Assembly: GCF_900112975.1 (NCBI RefSeq)
Contig: NZ_FONQ01000001.1
Span: forward strand, 372,001-436,000
Reading direction: 5' to 3'
Length of the DNA stretch: 64,000 bases
Source: Flavobacterium xueshanense
GTDB taxonomy: Bacteria > Bacteroidota > Bacteroidia > Flavobacteriales > Flavobacteriaceae
In this document: piece after piece, positions 18,223-28,943 of the stretch
Numbering within the stretch: the first letter of the stretch is position 1
Layout: the number at the start of each line of letters is the position of its first letter
The notes under the pieces: model-generated
Told to the model about the DNA's origin: nothing
The model's database searches: none
The model's input: only the letters and a program-made list of their open reading frames with translations
Made by a program: the position numbers and the translations under genes

Positions 18223-19326
18223 TTATTGTTGAGCTATTGTTTCTTGGTAATATTTTTTAAGAATAATTTTTATATCCGCACTGCTTTTCTTGCTATTTTT
18301 AAAATCTTTGAAGAGCACTGGATATGGCATCAACATAGCTTTCATTTCATTATTTGATAAAAAAGAAGGCTGACCAGAATAACAATCAATAAGCATTGGC
18401 ACTGAAGAGCTGCTTGTCGCGGAAGCAATGGCTACACCAATTAGCCCGAACATTGCGCCCATAACAACAACATTATTGGGATTATAAACTACATTTTCTA
18501 TGTAATATTTACTCCCGATTATTTCGGTTTTCGCATAATATTTTGCGTTTGCATACTTTGATACATTTACATAAAAAACGTTTCCATCACTGAATCCGTA
18601 ATAATTCAACTCTTTCGATTTAGTAGTTTTATTAAGCAAATGAAATCGCTCATTTTTGTTCGTCATTTCAAAATTACTATCTTCAAGCGGATTATTATTT
18701 AAAACATCGACATAGGTCAAATAAACACCCTTAGACGGAACCGCAGTAATTGTTTTACTTTTAATATTCTGATCACCATCAAAAACTATAGAAGTCTTAT
18801 CATTATCGCTAGTTTTCATATAATTAGTTAAACATTCCTGCAAAACTTTTTTCAATCTTTCATCGTGTTTATTAGTAACATCCATACCACTACTTTCTGC
18901 CGAAGCGGCATATGTCCCTACGATATAGTCAATCCCTTCTTTAGGCTCAATAATATCGACGACTAAAGTCGCATATCCTGTTTCAGACATTGCTCGAGTA
19001 AGTTCAGAAACATATAATTCATTAATACGAATAGAGATTTCAGACTTATTTTTTTCTTTTGGACAAACAGTAGCCAGGTAACCCGAAAATTCATCTATTA
19101 TTGGATTTTCAAAATTCGCTAAAACTTTTCTGTTGAATCCTCCTTTTTGAACGGTTCCAATATTTTCTTTAAACTGTCTACCATCGTAAACATTTTCGAC
19201 ATAAAAATTAAATTCTGAAACTTTTTCATTTTTATCTTTTAAAGATATTTTATGATATTCCATTTTATTTTGAGAAAACGCAACAGTGCTGACTGCTATA
19301 AAAAATAATATAAGTAATTTATTCAT
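18223..19326 (-). CDS. Secreted protein of unknown function
   Basis: 367 aa with a clear signal peptide (MNKLLILFFIAVSTVAFSQ, cleavage after about residue 19), so exported. I recognise no domain. A weakly hydrophobic, Gly/Ala/Ser-rich segment lies near residue 290-310 (MFGLIGVAIASATSSSS). The rest looks like mixed alpha/beta sequence with many Lys and Tyr. It stands alone between a gene-free stretch and infB. A periplasmic or outer-membrane-associated role is all that can be inferred. Confidence 0.75.
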   Translation of the reverse strand: MNKLLILFFIAVSTVAFSQNKMEYHKISLKDKNEKVSEFNFYVENVYDGRQFKENIGTVQKGGFNRKVLANFENPIIDEFSGYLATVCPKEKNKSEISIRINELYVSELTRAMSETGYATLVVDIIEPKEGIDYIVGTYAASAESSGMDVTNKHDERLKKVLQECLTNYMKTSDNDKTSIVFDGDQNIKSKTITAVPSKGVYLTYVDVLNNNPLEDSNFEMTNKNERFHLLNKTTKSKELNYYGFSDGNVFYVNVSKYANAKYYAKTEIIGSKYYIENVVYNPNNVVVMGAMFGLIGVAIASATSSSSVPMLIDCYSGQPSFLSNNEMKAMLMPYPVLFKDFKNSKKSSADIKIILKKYYQETIAQQ

Positions 19327-19358
19327 GGTTCAATTTTTTAGTAAGTTATAAAAATAAA

Positions 19359-19384
19359 AAAAATCCCGATTGCTCGGGATTTTA
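19359..19384 (-). terminator. Terminator of the rimP-nusA-infB operon
   Basis: Minus-strand stem AAAATCCCGA/TCGGGATTTT followed by a long T run, 20 nt after the infB stop. Confidence 0.85.
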
Positions 19385-19403
19385 GTTTTATAATACTGAA
19401 ATT

Positions 19404-22301
19404 TTATTTCAACTTCTTTTTGATAGCAACTTCATGGTACGATTCAATAACATCTCTTTCTTCGATGTCGTTATATCCTTTTACTTGAATACCACAATCG
19501 TAACCTTTGGCAACTTCTCGTACATCATCTTTAAATCTCTTCAAAGCTAAAAGCTCTCCAGTAAAGACTACCACACCATCTCTAATGATTCTCATTTTGG
19601 CGTTCTTAACAATTTTACCATCCATAACCATACTTCCTGCAATAGAACCCACTTTAGAGATTTTAAATATCTCTCTGATCTCAGCTGTACCCAGAATTTC
19701 TTCCTTCATTTCCGGAGCTAACATTCCTTCCATGGCATCTTTCAAGTCATCAATAGCAGCATAGATAATAGAGTAGTAACGGATATCGATTTCCTCTTTA
19801 TCTGCTAATTGTCTTGCATTTCCAGCAGGACGAACATTAAATCCAATAATAATTGCATCTGAAGCAGAAGCCAACATTACGTCAGTTTCAGTAATTGCTC
19901 CAACCCCTTTGTGGATAATATTAATTTGAATTTCTTCAGTAGATAATTTAGAGAACGAATCAGACAAGGCTTCAACAGAACCATCCACATCTCCTTTAAG
20001 GATAATGTTCAATTCTTTAAATTGACCCAATGCAATTCTACGTCCAATTTCATCTAACGTAATATGACGTTGTGTACGTACGGATTGTTCACGCATCAAC
20101 TGAGAACGTTTTGAAGCAATTTGTTTCGCCTCTTTTTCGTCTTCAAAAATATTGAACTTATCACCCGCAGTTGCTGCTCCATCAAGACCAAGAACTGAAA
20201 CCGGAGTCGAAGGACCCGCAACAGTTACTATGTTCCCTCTTTCATCATGCATGGCCTTAATTTTACCATGATGCTTACCCGCCAACATATAATCTCCAAT
20301 TTTCAATGTTCCGTTTTGAACTAATATTGTAGAAACATATCCTTTTCCTTTGTCAAGGAAAGCCTCAACAACAGTTCCAGAAGCCGCTTTATTTGGATTT
20401 GCTTTCAAATCTAAAAGTTCCGCTTCTAACAGTACTTTTTCTAATAATTCTTTCACACCTGTTCCCACTTTCGCAGAAATATCATGTGATTGAATTTTTC
20501 CACCCCAATCTTCTACAAGTAAATTCATACCTGCTAGTCTTTCTTTTACTTTTTCAGGATTAGCATTTGGCTTATCAATTTTATTGATAGCAAAAATGAT
20601 TGGGACTCCAGCAGCTTGAGCATGGCTAATTGCTTCTTTGGTTTGCGGCATAATGTCATCATCAGCAGCAATCACAATAATAGCAATATCTGTAACTTGA
20701 GCACCACGCGCACGCATCGCAGTAAACGCTTCGTGACCCGGTGTATCTAAGAATGCAATTTTTTGTCCGTTATCCAATGTTACTCCGTAGGCACCAATAT
20801 GCTGTGTAATTCCTCCAGATTCACCTGCAATTACGTTTTCTTTACGAATGTAATCCAGTAACGATGTTTTACCGTGATCGACGTGACCCATTACGGTTAC
20901 AATTGGCGCTCTGAAAACTAAATCTTCTTCTCTGTCTTCAACTACCTGAATTGCTTCTTCAATGTCTACAGTGATAAATTCAACTTCATAACCAAATTCA
21001 TCAGCAACGATAGTCAAGGTTTCTGCATCAAGACGTTGGTTCATGGTAACCATGATTCCAAGTGACATACACGTACCAATAACTTTAGTAATTGGCACAT
21101 CCATCATGATGGCAATTTCACCAACTGTTACAAATTCAGTAACCTTAATAGTTTTACTTCCTTCGTCAATAGCTCTTTGTTCATCATCAGATTTCTGACG
21201 GTGCGTATCTCTTTTATCTCTTCTATATTTAGCCGCTTTAGATTTACCACCTTTACCTTGTAGTTTTTCTAAAGTCTCTCTAATTTGATTTTTAACTTCT
21301 TCTTCAGTAGGCTCAACTTTTGCAACAATTGCAGGTCTGTTTCCTTTTACAAAACCAGGTCTTGCACTTCTGTTTGCGTTGAATCCACCGCCACCTACAT
21401 TAGGTGTAATCTTGTTAGGATTTGGTGCGCCAGGAACTCCTGGTACTGCAGGCGGTCTTGGAGCACCCGGTTTAGGAGCAATCCTTTTACGCTTGTTTTT
21501 ATTTGCATTGGCTGCAGCCGAACCTGGAACACCCGGTTTATTCGGAGTGATTTTTGGTTCTTCTTTTTTCTTTTTCGGTTTGTTGAATTGCGATAAATCA
21601 ATTATTTGACCAGTTAAAGTAGTTCCCGATAGTTTTTGATATTGCGTTGTGATGGTTTCATCAACAGGCGCTTCATCAACTTTCACTGCTTCGGTTTTCG
21701 CAACAACTTTTGGTTCCGCAGCGACTTCTTTAACAGCCTCTGTTTTCACCTCTTTAATTCCAACAACAGGTTTCACCTCTTTTTTGTCTGTAACAACTTT
21801 TTCTTCCAAAGGTTTTTCTGCTGACGGTTTTTCTACTGAAACTTCTTTTTGAACAGCTTTTACCTCAGCTATTTTAACATCTGGAGCTTCCACTTTTTGA
21901 ACAGCTTTTACAGGCGGAACTATTGAAGGTTTCTTAGGATTCAGATCAATCTTGCCTACTTGAACAGGACCAGCTATAACCGCTCTCGCTTTTATCACCT
22001 CTTGTTGCTTAAGACGCTCTTCCTCCAGCTTACGTTTGTCTTCAATTTCTTTTTCTCGTTCTAAACGCAAAGCTTCTTTTTCTTTTCTTTTCTCTTCGCC
22101 AACTTCTTTTGAAGCTTCTTTATTCCCTTTGTCACCTGCAAACTGACCGCACAAGACATTGTATACATCATCAGAAATTTTTGCGTTTGGATTTGCTTCA
22201 ATAGCAATCCCCTTATCTTTTAGATAATCCACAGCTCTTTCTAAAGAAATATTCAATTCCCTTAAAACTTTGTTTATTCTAATAATTCTCTCTTCAGACA
22301 T
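19404..22301 (-). CDS. infB: Translation initiation factor IF-2
   Basis: 965 aa. IF-2 is the GTPase that places initiator tRNA on the 30S subunit. The N-terminal IF2_N helix bundle (residues 1-60) is followed by a long low-complexity Lys/Glu/Pro/Val-rich linker (about 70-390). The GTPase domain has G1 GHVDHGKT (about 471-478), switch [13 protein letters not shown]3 DTPGHEAF and G4 NKID. Domains II-IV end near residue 960. It is the third gene of the rimP-nusA-infB operon, 112 nt after nusA. Long frames on the opposite strand over the linker are by-products of its composition. Confidence 0.97.
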   Translation of the reverse strand: MSEERIIRINKVLRELNISLERAVDYLKDKGIAIEANPNAKISDDVYNVLCGQFAGDKGNKEASKEVGEEKRKEKEALRLEREKEIEDKRKLEEERLKQQEVIKARAVIAGPVQVGKIDLNPKKPSIVPPVKAVQKVEAPDVKIAEVKAVQKEVSVEKPSAEKPLEEKVVTDKKEVKPVVGIKEVKTEAVKEVAAEPKVVAKTEAVKVDEAPVDETITTQYQKLSGTTLTGQIIDLSQFNKPKKKKEEPKITPNKPGVPGSAAANANKNKRKRIAPKPGAPRPPAVPGVPGAPNPNKITPNVGGGGFNANRSARPGFVKGNRPAIVAKVEPTEEEVKNQIRETLEKLQGKGGKSKAAKYRRDKRDTHRQKSDDEQRAIDEGSKTIKVTEFVTVGEIAIMMDVPITKVIGTCMSLGIMVTMNQRLDAETLTIVADEFGYEVEFITVDIEEAIQVVEDREEDLVFRAPIVTVMGHVDHGKTSLLDYIRKENVIAGESGGITQHIGAYGVTLDNGQKIAFLDTPGHEAFTAMRARGAQVTDIAIIVIAADDDIMPQTKEAISHAQAAGVPIIFAINKIDKPNANPEKVKERLAGMNLLVEDWGGKIQSHDISAKVGTGVKELLEKVLLEAELLDLKANPNKAASGTVVEAFLDKGKGYVSTILVQNGTLKIGDYMLAGKHHGKIKAMHDERGNIVTVAGPSTPVSVLGLDGAATAGDKFNIFEDEKEAKQIASKRSQLMREQSVRTQRHITLDEIGRRIALGQFKELNIILKGDVDGSVEALSDSFSKLSTEEIQINIIHKGVGAITETDVMLASASDAIIIGFNVRPAGNARQLADKEEIDIRYYSIIYAAIDDLKDAMEGMLAPEMKEEILGTAEIREIFKISKVGSIAGSMVMDGKIVKNAKMRIIRDGVVVFTGELLALKRFKDDVREVAKGYDCGIQVKGYNDIEERDVIESYHEVAIKKKLK

Positions 22302-22413
22302 AAAACCTTTTTATTATTACCTTTTTTGTTATTCCTCACTTTACTTCCAACTCGATACCTACCGAGCAAGAATTAATTGTAAAGTGGCATGTTTATCGTT
22401 GAAGACGCATTGA

Positions 22414-23667
22414 CTAACTGTCAAATTCTTCTTTCAATATTCTCATTACATCCAGAATCGTTTCCTCTTCCAGATCTGTTCTTCTTACTAAATCTTCTAC
22501 ATCTTGTTTTAAAATACTTTTTGCTGTATCCAACCCAATTTTTGCAAACTCTTCAATAACCCAGTCTTCGATTTCATCTGAAAACTCAGTTAATTCAACA
22601 TCATCCTCATCAGCTGTAGCACCTGCAACATCTCCTTCACGAATAACATCTAACTCATAGCCCGTTAATAAACCTGCTAATTTAATGTTATGCCCCCCAC
22701 GACCAATAGCTTTTGAAACTTCTTCCAGTTTCAAGAAAACTTCTGCTCTTTTTGTCTCTTCATTTATTTTAATAGAAGACACTTTTGCAGGACTTAATGC
22801 TCTTGTGATAAACAATTGTATGTTACTTGTATAATTGATAACGTCGATATTTTCGTTTCCTAATTCACGAACAATTCCATGAATACGAGACCCTTTCATA
22901 CCTACACAAGCTCCAACAGGATCAATTCTGTCGTCATAAGAATCTACGGCTACTTTTGCTTTTTCACCTGGTATTCTTACCACTTTTTTAACCATAATTA
23001 AACCGTCAAATACCTCAGGAATTTCTTGTTCAAATAATTTTTCCAAAAACTTCTCAGAAGTCCTGGACATAATAATTTGAGGTTTATTTCCTTTTAATTC
23101 AACGCTTTCTATTATTCCTCTAACATTATCTCCTTTACGGAAAAAGTCAGAAGGTATTTGTTTTTCTTTAGGCAAAATGATTTCATTTCCTTCATCATCA
23201 ACCAAAATCACAACTCTTGGGCGCACATGGTGCACTTCAGCAGTATAAATATCACCTATTAAATCTTTAAATTGTTTGTAAAGATTCGTATTATCATGTT
23301 CATGAATTTTAGAAATCAAATTCTGACGTAAAGCTAAAATTGCTCTTCTTCCTAAATCAATTAATTTCACTTCTTCGGAAACTTCTTCACCAATTTCGAA
23401 ATCAGGCTCAATTTTTCTAGCTTCAGTTAAAGTAATCTCAAGATGATCAAAATCTAAGTCTTCATCCGCAACGATCACTCTTCTCTGCCATATCTCCATA
23501 TCTCCTTTATCAGGATTTATAATGATATCGAAATTATCATCTGAACCGTATTTTTTTTTCAATGCATTTCTAAATACATCTTCTAAAATTGCCATAAGCG
23601 TTACACGATCAATGAGTTTATCATCTTTAAACTCTGAGAATGAATCGATTAATGCTAAATTTTCCAT
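22414..23667 (-). CDS. nusA: Transcription termination/antitermination factor NusA
   Basis: 417 aa, the length usual in Bacteroidota, shorter than the E. coli protein because the C-terminal acidic repeats are absent. The N-terminal RNA-polymerase-binding domain (1-125) is followed by an S1 domain (about 130-200) and two KH domains (GACVGMKGSRI and GRGGHNIKLA give the KH GxxG loops). The C-terminus (EEETILDVMRILKEEFDS) is helical. NusA modulates pausing and intrinsic termination. It follows rimP by 13 nt. A terminator-like hairpin in the operon leader makes self-regulation plausible. Confidence 0.96.
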   Translation of the reverse strand: MENLALIDSFSEFKDDKLIDRVTLMAILEDVFRNALKKKYGSDDNFDIIINPDKGDMEIWQRRVIVADEDLDFDHLEITLTEARKIEPDFEIGEEVSEEVKLIDLGRRAILALRQNLISKIHEHDNTNLYKQFKDLIGDIYTAEVHHVRPRVVILVDDEGNEIILPKEKQIPSDFFRKGDNVRGIIESVELKGNKPQIIMSRTSEKFLEKLFEQEIPEVFDGLIMVKKVVRIPGEKAKVAVDSYDDRIDPVGACVGMKGSRIHGIVRELGNENIDVINYTSNIQLFITRALSPAKVSSIKINEETKRAEVFLKLEEVSKAIGRGGHNIKLAGLLTGYELDVIREGDVAGATADEDDVELTEFSDEIEDWVIEEFAKIGLDTAKSILKQDVEDLVRRTDLEEETILDVMRILKEEFDS

Positions 23668-23680
23668 GCGAATTCTTTAA

Positions 23681-24145
23681 TTAAAATGTTACTGTAACAA
23701 TTGCTTCTTTAATGTCTCCGTAAGGCAGTTGTAGTTCTTTTTGAACTGTTTCCTTTCCTTTACCTATTTTTTTTGGCTCTCTTGCTTTCCATGACAAAAC
23801 TACAAAATCATCATTAGCTTCCACTAATTCTGCTTCAATTATTTCTGCCCCAGTCTTCAAAATCAATGTGCGTCCTATATTTTTCTTGTATTGTCTTATT
23901 AATTTCAATGGCGAACCTACTCCTACTGAAGCTACTTCTAATGAGTAATCTTGCTCCTCGCGATCCAGTTCATTATCTATAAAACGACTCACATCGATAC
24001 AGTCCTGAAGTGCCACTCCATTATCTCCATCTAAAGTCACAATAACCTTGAAAGCATCAGTAATAATAAGGTCTATCAAAAAAATTGATGGCTTTTCTAA
24101 AAGGCATTCTGCCAATAACGAATTTACTTTTTCTTTAAATGTCAT
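23681..24145 (-). CDS. rimP: Ribosome maturation factor RimP
   Basis: 154 aa from the ATG at 24145 ([11 protein letters not shown]), which matches the family N-terminus. An upstream in-frame ATG at 24181 would add 12 residues encoded by a terminator-like hairpin and is less likely. RimP assists 30S subunit maturation. Visible: the N-terminal domain with [19 protein letters not shown] and [19 protein letters not shown], and the C-terminal SH3-like part ending [10 protein letters not shown]. First gene of rimP-nusA-infB, as in many bacteria. Confidence 0.93.
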   Translation of the reverse strand: MTFKEKVNSLLAECLLEKPSIFLIDLIITDAFKVIVTLDGDNGVALQDCIDVSRFIDNELDREEQDYSLEVASVGVGSPLKLIRQYKKNIGRTLILKTGAEIIEAELVEANDDFVVLSWKAREPKKIGKGKETVQKELQLPYGDIKEAIVTVTF

Positions 24146-24153
24146 ATTTTTAT

Positions 24154-24179
24154 AAAAAGAGGGGACATTTAGTCCCCTC
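24154..24179 (-). terminator. Terminator-like hairpin in the rimP-nusA-infB leader (possible attenuator)
   Basis: On the minus strand a perfect 8-bp GC-rich stem GAGGGGAC/GTCCCCTC (24172-24179 with 24159-24166) with a 5-nt loop is followed directly by CTTTTTAT. It ends about 10 nt before the rimP ATG and lies downstream of the promoter box. An intrinsic terminator here would cut off the operon that encodes NusA. Confidence 0.7.
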
Positions 24180-24207
24180 ATTATCTAGATTTTAATAAAT
24201 AACGGTG

Positions 24208-24215
24208 CAAATATA
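24208..24215 (-). promoter_or_regulatory. Promoter -7 box of rimP-nusA-infB
   Basis: TATATTTG on the minus strand fits TAnnTTTG and would give a leader of roughly 55 nt containing the hairpin at 24159-24179. The -33 element is not clear because of a long A/T run. Confidence 0.5.
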
Positions 24216-24321
24216 GTGTTTTTTTTTATAAACTAAAATAATCGATTGCTGTAAAATAATTTCTTACCTTTATTAGCGTATCAAAATAACAGTTATTACC
24301 ATAATTTAACACTTCTAATTT

Positions 24322-25146
24322 ATGAAACGCATTTTAGTCCCAACTGATTTTTCCGAACATGCTGAAAACGCTCTAAAAGCAGCGGCCATAATTGCAAAAA
24401 AGAACAAATGCGAGATCTTTTTACTGCATTTATTAGAACTACCAAACCAAATGAGCGACGCCATGACAGGTGGCGCCAGCATTCCTGAGGTAATGTTATT
24501 CATTAAAAAAGCAAATGAAACCCTGCAAAAAATAAAGGAGCAACCCTTTTTAAACGGACTCTCTATAAATGCTACTGTTCAATTTGAAAAAGCATTTGAC
24601 GGAATTTTATCGTTCAACAAGAAAAACAAGATTGACTTAATTGTTATGGGATCTCATGGAACTTCCGGCATCGAAGAAATACTTATCGGTTCAAATACCG
24701 AAAAAGTGGTGCGCCTCTCCGAAGTTCCAGTTTTAGTTATAAAAAAAGATGTTGGCGAAATAAAATTCAAAAACATTGTATTCGCATCTGATTTTTCAAC
24801 AGAAATCAAAAAACCTTTCAAAAAATTGGTTGAATTCGTTAAGATTTTTGATGCAAACCTGTCTTTAGTGATGATTTGCACTCCAAATAGCTTTAAGACT
24901 ACTGTTACTGCTGAAAAAACAATGAAAGAATTTATTAAAAACTATGATATTAAAAACTACTCTTTACATATTTTTAATGATGCCAATATTGAAAGCGGTA
25001 TATCCAATTTTTCAAAGACTATTGATGCAGATTTAATTGGGCTTTGTACTCATGGCAGAACTGGATTGGCTCATTTTTTTAATGGAAGCATCAGTGAAGA
25101 TTTAGTGAATCACACCACAAAACCTGTAATTACTTTCAAAATCTGA
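24322..25146 (+). CDS. Universal stress protein, tandem UspA domains
   Basis: 274 aa made of two Usp domains (about 1-145 and 148-274). Domain 1 begins MKRILVPTDFSEHAENAL and ends with the nucleotide-binding loop MGSHGTSGIEEILIGSNTEK. Domain 2 begins KNIVFASDFS and has the loop CTHGRTGLAHFFNGSISED. Both loops keep the GxxGx9GS pattern of ATP-binding Usp proteins. Cytoplasmic and usually induced by stress or growth arrest; no molecular reaction is established. It is a single gene divergent from the rimP operon. Confidence 0.92.
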   Translation: MKRILVPTDFSEHAENALKAAAIIAKKNKCEIFLLHLLELPNQMSDAMTGGASIPEVMLFIKKANETLQKIKEQPFLNGLSINATVQFEKAFDGILSFNKKNKIDLIVMGSHGTSGIEEILIGSNTEKVVRLSEVPVLVIKKDVGEIKFKNIVFASDFSTEIKKPFKKLVEFVKIFDANLSLVMICTPNSFKTTVTAEKTMKEFIKNYDIKNYSLHIFNDANIESGISNFSKTIDADLIGLCTHGRTGLAHFFNGSISEDLVNHTTKPVITFKI

Positions 25147-25248
25147 TGGATGTGAAATCTTAATTATGATAAATAATCAATCCTAAAATTGATAAATCAA
25201 GGAACACGGTATTATGTAGATAATTCTCCTTGAAAATAAGACATAAAA

Positions 25249-25279
25249 AAAAACTTCTCAAAATTATGAGAAGTTTTTT
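25249..25279. terminator. Bidirectional terminator between the Usp gene and tRNA-Gln
   Basis: Stem AAACTTCTCA with TGAGAAGTTT, flanked by A and T runs, so it can act on both strands. It lies 3 nt past the tRNA 3' end on the minus strand. Confidence 0.8.
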
Positions 25280-25281
25280 TG

Positions 25282-25352
25282 TTGGTCTACAAGGACTCGA
25301 ACCTTGAAAGACTGCACCAAAAACAGTTGTGTTACCATTACACCATAGACCA
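25282..25352 (-). tRNA. tRNA-Gln (anticodon TTG)
   Basis: 71 nt on the minus strand. The acceptor stem TGGTCTA pairs with TAGACCA, discriminator A. The D arm is GGTGTAATGGTAAC, and the anticodon loop TTTTGGT puts TTG at positions 34-36. The T arm is CAAGG-TTCGAGT-CCTTG. CCA is not encoded. This Gln anticodon (U34) is not a queuosine substrate. Confidence 0.95.
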
Positions 25353-25590
25353 GTATTGCTGTTAAGCGAGTGCAAATTTATAATAATTTTTAGTTTGCGC
25401 AAACTTTTTTAAACTTTTTATCAAAAAAAATTTCTCTGAAATTAAATTTAATTTCAAAAACAAACGAAAAAGATTCATAGTCAACACGTTATTCAATTGC
25501 ATTACTTTTCCAGAAAATAGTGTTAATGCTATGGAGGTTAAACAAAAAAACATTTTCTTTGTGACTTACAATTAAATTAAACTTTAGTAC

Positions 25591-28500
25591 ATGGATAAAG
25601 CAGCATTCAATTTTAATAAATGGAATACAATTATTGGTTGGCTTACATTTGGAATCGCATTATTAACCTACACATCGACAGTTGAGCCCACCATGAGTTT
25701 CTGGGATTGCGGCGAATACATTGCCACAGCGGCTAAATTAGAAGTTGGCCACCCACCGGGAGCTCCTTTATACCAAATGATTGGTGCTTTCTTCGCCATG
25801 TTTGCTGCAGATGAAACTAAAATTGCCTTAATGGTCAATATGATGTCAGTATTCTCAAGTGCTTTCACCATTTTATTTTTATTCTGGTCATCATCAATGA
25901 TATTAAAAAAATTAGTTTCCAGATTTTCCGAAATAAACAGGAATAATGAAATTGTAATCTTAGGAAGCTCGCTTGTTGGCGCTTTGGCGTATACTTTTTC
26001 TGATAGTTTTTGGTACAATGCTGTTGAGGCTGAAGTTTACGCCATGGCTTCCTTATTTATTGCTTTATTATTTTGGCTCGGATTACGCTGGGAACAAGAC
26101 ATGAACAAACCAAGAGGAAATAAATGGTTATTAATCATTTCACTTGTTGTTGGACTCTCGTTTGGAGTTCACTTCATGGCTTTATTAACAATCCCTGCAA
26201 TTGGATTTTTATACTTTTTCAAAAACTATAAAGTTGTTACAGTCAAAAGTTTCCTTATTGCGAACGTGGTAGTAATCGCTATTTTACTTTTTATATTCAA
26301 ATTACTTCTTCCTATGACTATGGGATTCTTTGGTAAAACCGAAGTTTTTATGGTGAATAGCTTAGGATTACCGTTTGACTCAGGAACTATATTAGTCACT
26401 GTTTTGCTCGCTGCGCTGTTTTATTTTGGATTAAAATACACCAACAATAGAGGTCTTGTAAATTACAACACTTTAATTCTATGTGTTCTTTTTATACTAA
26501 TCGGATTTTCTACCTGGACCATGTTGCCAATTCGTGCCAACGCCAACACCGTTATTAACGAAAATAAACCTTCTGATGCGCGTGAAGTTCTTGCGTACTA
26601 CAACAGAGAGCAATACGGTGTAAACCCATTGTTTTACGGTCCTCAATACACCGAAGCTTTTTCAGGTTTAGACGAAGACAATCCTTATCTGGACAAAGCC
26701 CCCAATTATGAAAGAGATTACAAAACAGGCAAATATGTTATTGTCAATAATTTCAAAAATGCAGAACAAAATACGGATGACAACCACAAAACTATTTTAC
26801 CAAGAATGTGGAGTGGCGATCATATTGAAAACTACATGAATTTTACAAATCCGCCAGAGTTCAGATTAAATCCTAATTATCCGTACGAAGACGATCTGGC
26901 CAAATACGGGATTGACCCAAGTCAACTTAGTGAAGAAGATTATAATAAAGCGATTGCGCAACTGAAAAATGAAACCGAAAAAATCGTAAATGAATTCAGA
27001 CAAGCTTACGCTCAAAAACAAATTGACAACGAAGGCTACATTAAATTCCTAAAAAGTTACGGTGATTATTTATTGGTTGACAAACCAACAACCGTTGACA
27101 ATATTGGCTTTATGGTTGAATACCAATTTGGTTATATGTACTGGAGGTATTTAATGTGGAATTTTGTTGGTCGTCAGAATGATGTTCAGGGAAGATACGA
27201 TTACTTAGACGGCAATTGGCTCAGCGGAATATCATTTATAGATGAATTACACTTGGGCAGCCAAGAAAATTTACCTTCGGATGTATTGAACAACAAGGGT
27301 AGAAATGTCTATTTCTTTCTACCGTTTATTCTTGGTCTAATAGGTTTAATGTACCATGCCAATAAGGATTTAAAAAGTTTCTATGTACTGCTGGCTTTAT
27401 TTCTTTTTACAGGAATAGCATTAAAAATATACTTGAACGAAAGACCTTTTGAACCACGAGAACGGGATTATGCTTTAGTCGGCTCTTTTTACGTGTTTGC
27501 CATCTGGATTGGTTTTGGCGTTTACGCATTATACGAAAGCATTCAAAAATATTTAGCTCCAAAAATTGCCGGCCCAATAATTATCTTCGCCAGTTTACTT
27601 GCTGCTCCTGTACTAATGGCTGCCCAAAACTGGGATGATCATGATCGTTCAGGAAAATCAACTGCTGTAGCCGTGGCAAAAGCATATCTTACTTCGTGTG
27701 ATCCTAACGCTATTTTATTTACCATTGGTGATAACGACACCTTCCCGCTTTGGTACGCGCAAGAAATTGAAAAAGTAAGAACGGACGTCAGGATTGTAAA
27801 TACTAGTTTATTCATGACGGATTGGTATATCGATCAAATGAAAACCAAAACATACGAGTCTGACCCATTACCTATATCATTTACACACGATCAGTATGTG
27901 GGAGATAAATTGGATTATGTGGCGCATATTCCAAAAGTGGAAACCCGTTGGGATATAAAAGATTTTGTTGATTTTATTAAAAATCCAAAATCAACGGTTG
28001 AAATGCAAAACGGACAAACCATTCATTTTTATCCTACAAATAAAATTAGAATTCCAGTTGACAAAAACATCATTATTCAAAATAAAGTAGTTTCTGCTAA
28101 ATACAATGATTCTATAGTTTCTTATATTGATTTGGATATAAGTAAAAATGCGTTGTACAAAAACAGATTAATGATGCTGGATATTGTTGCTAATAACAAC
28201 TGGAAACGACCTATTTATTTTAGCGGAGGCGCATTTGATGACGAAGATTATATCTGGATGAAAGAGTATCTTCAACTGGAAGGAATGGTGTACAAATTAG
28301 TACCGATAAAAACAATTATTCCTAAAGATGGAGGACCCCTTGAAATGGGACAAGTAGACTCCGATAAAATGTATGATAAAGTAATGAAATGGGACTGGGG
28401 AAACAGCGAAAGCACCACCATATATCACGATCCTGAAACAAGAAAGAACAGTATTAATTATCGTTCATACCTTTCAAGGTTAATGAATCAACTGATTATT

Positions 28501-28872
28501 GAAGGCAAAAAAGACAAAGCAAAAATCATAATTGATTTGGCTATGACAAAAATGCCTTTAGAATATTTCGGTTATTACTCTTTAATAGAGCCTTTTGCTG
28601 GTGGTTATTATAAAATTGATGAAAAAGTAAAAGCACAACAATTGCTGGAAAAACTAATCGGTAAGTATCAGGAAAACCTCAACTATTATGGTAAACTTAA
28701 ATCTTCCGAGCAAAGTAGTATTGCAACTCCTATCATAATCGATATTGAGCGTTACAGAAGCCTTTTGCAGGTCATGAAAGAAAATGGAGATGCTAATTTT
28801 TACAACAAGCATAAAATCACTTTCAACACGTACATCAAAATGTTTGAACGTTTTGGACGAGACAAAGAATAA
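25591..28872 (+). CDS. Large DUF2723 membrane protein, probable glycosyltransferase-like
   Basis: 1093 aa. The N-terminal part has about ten membrane helices. An early conserved motif DCGEYIATAAKLEVGHPPGA carries the acidic residue expected in GT-C-type protein O-mannosyltransferase folds. A second membrane block is near residues 570-690, followed by a large soluble C-terminus with a region (TIGDNDTFPLWYAQEIEKVR) conserved in the family. DUF2723 proteins are widespread single genes in Bacteroidota. A lipid-linked sugar transferase acting at the inner membrane is the usual proposal, inferred from fold only. It stands 72 nt before the deacetylase gene and is probably co-transcribed with it. Confidence 0.85.
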   Translation: MDKAAFNFNKWNTIIGWLTFGIALLTYTSTVEPTMSFWDCGEYIATAAKLEVGHPPGAPLYQMIGAFFAMFAADETKIALMVNMMSVFSSAFTILFLFWSSSMILKKLVSRFSEINRNNEIVILGSSLVGALAYTFSDSFWYNAVEAEVYAMASLFIALLFWLGLRWEQDMNKPRGNKWLLIISLVVGLSFGVHFMALLTIPAIGFLYFFKNYKVVTVKSFLIANVVVIAILLFIFKLLLPMTMGFFGKTEVFMVNSLGLPFDSGTILVTVLLAALFYFGLKYTNNRGLVNYNTLILCVLFILIGFSTWTMLPIRANANTVINENKPSDAREVLAYYNREQYGVNPLFYGPQYTEAFSGLDEDNPYLDKAPNYERDYKTGKYVIVNNFKNAEQNTDDNHKTILPRMWSGDHIENYMNFTNPPEFRLNPNYPYEDDLAKYGIDPSQLSEEDYNKAIAQLKNETEKIVNEFRQAYAQKQIDNEGYIKFLKSYGDYLLVDKPTTVDNIGFMVEYQFGYMYWRYLMWNFVGRQNDVQGRYDYLDGNWLSGISFIDELHLGSQENLPSDVLNNKGRNVYFFLPFILGLIGLMYHANKDLKSFYVLLALFLFTGIALKIYLNERPFEPRERDYALVGSFYVFAIWIGFGVYALYESIQKYLAPKIAGPIIIFASLLAAPVLMAAQNWDDHDRSGKSTAVAVAKAYLTSCDPNAILFTIGDNDTFPLWYAQEIEKVRTDVRIVNTSLFMTDWYIDQMKTKTYESDPLPISFTHDQYVGDKLDYVAHIPKVETRWDIKDFVDFIKNPKSTVEMQNGQTIHFYPTNKIRIPVDKNIIIQNKVVSAKYNDSIVSYIDLDISKNALYKNRLMMLDIVANNNWKRPIYFSGGAFDDEDYIWMKEYLQLEGMVYKLVPIKTIIPKDGGPLEMGQVDSDKMYDKVMKWDWGNSESTTIYHDPETRKNSINYRSYLSRLMNQLIIEGKKDKAKIIIDLAMTKMPLEYFGYYSLIEPFAGGYYKIDEKVKAQQLLEKLIGKYQENLNYYGKLKSSEQSSIATPIIIDIERYRSLLQVMKENGDANFYNKHKITFNTYIKMFERFGRDKE

Positions 28873-28943
28873 TTTAAAATACAATCAGAAAAGATAGCGA
28901 TGTTGAAAAATGTCGCTATTTTTTTTAATTTTAAAACTAAAAA

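Noticed and set aside
21285..21852. Several long frames on the plus strand opposite infB
   Set aside because: They mirror the Lys/Pro/Ala-rich linker of IF-2 and overlap one another in different frames; no independent coding evidence.
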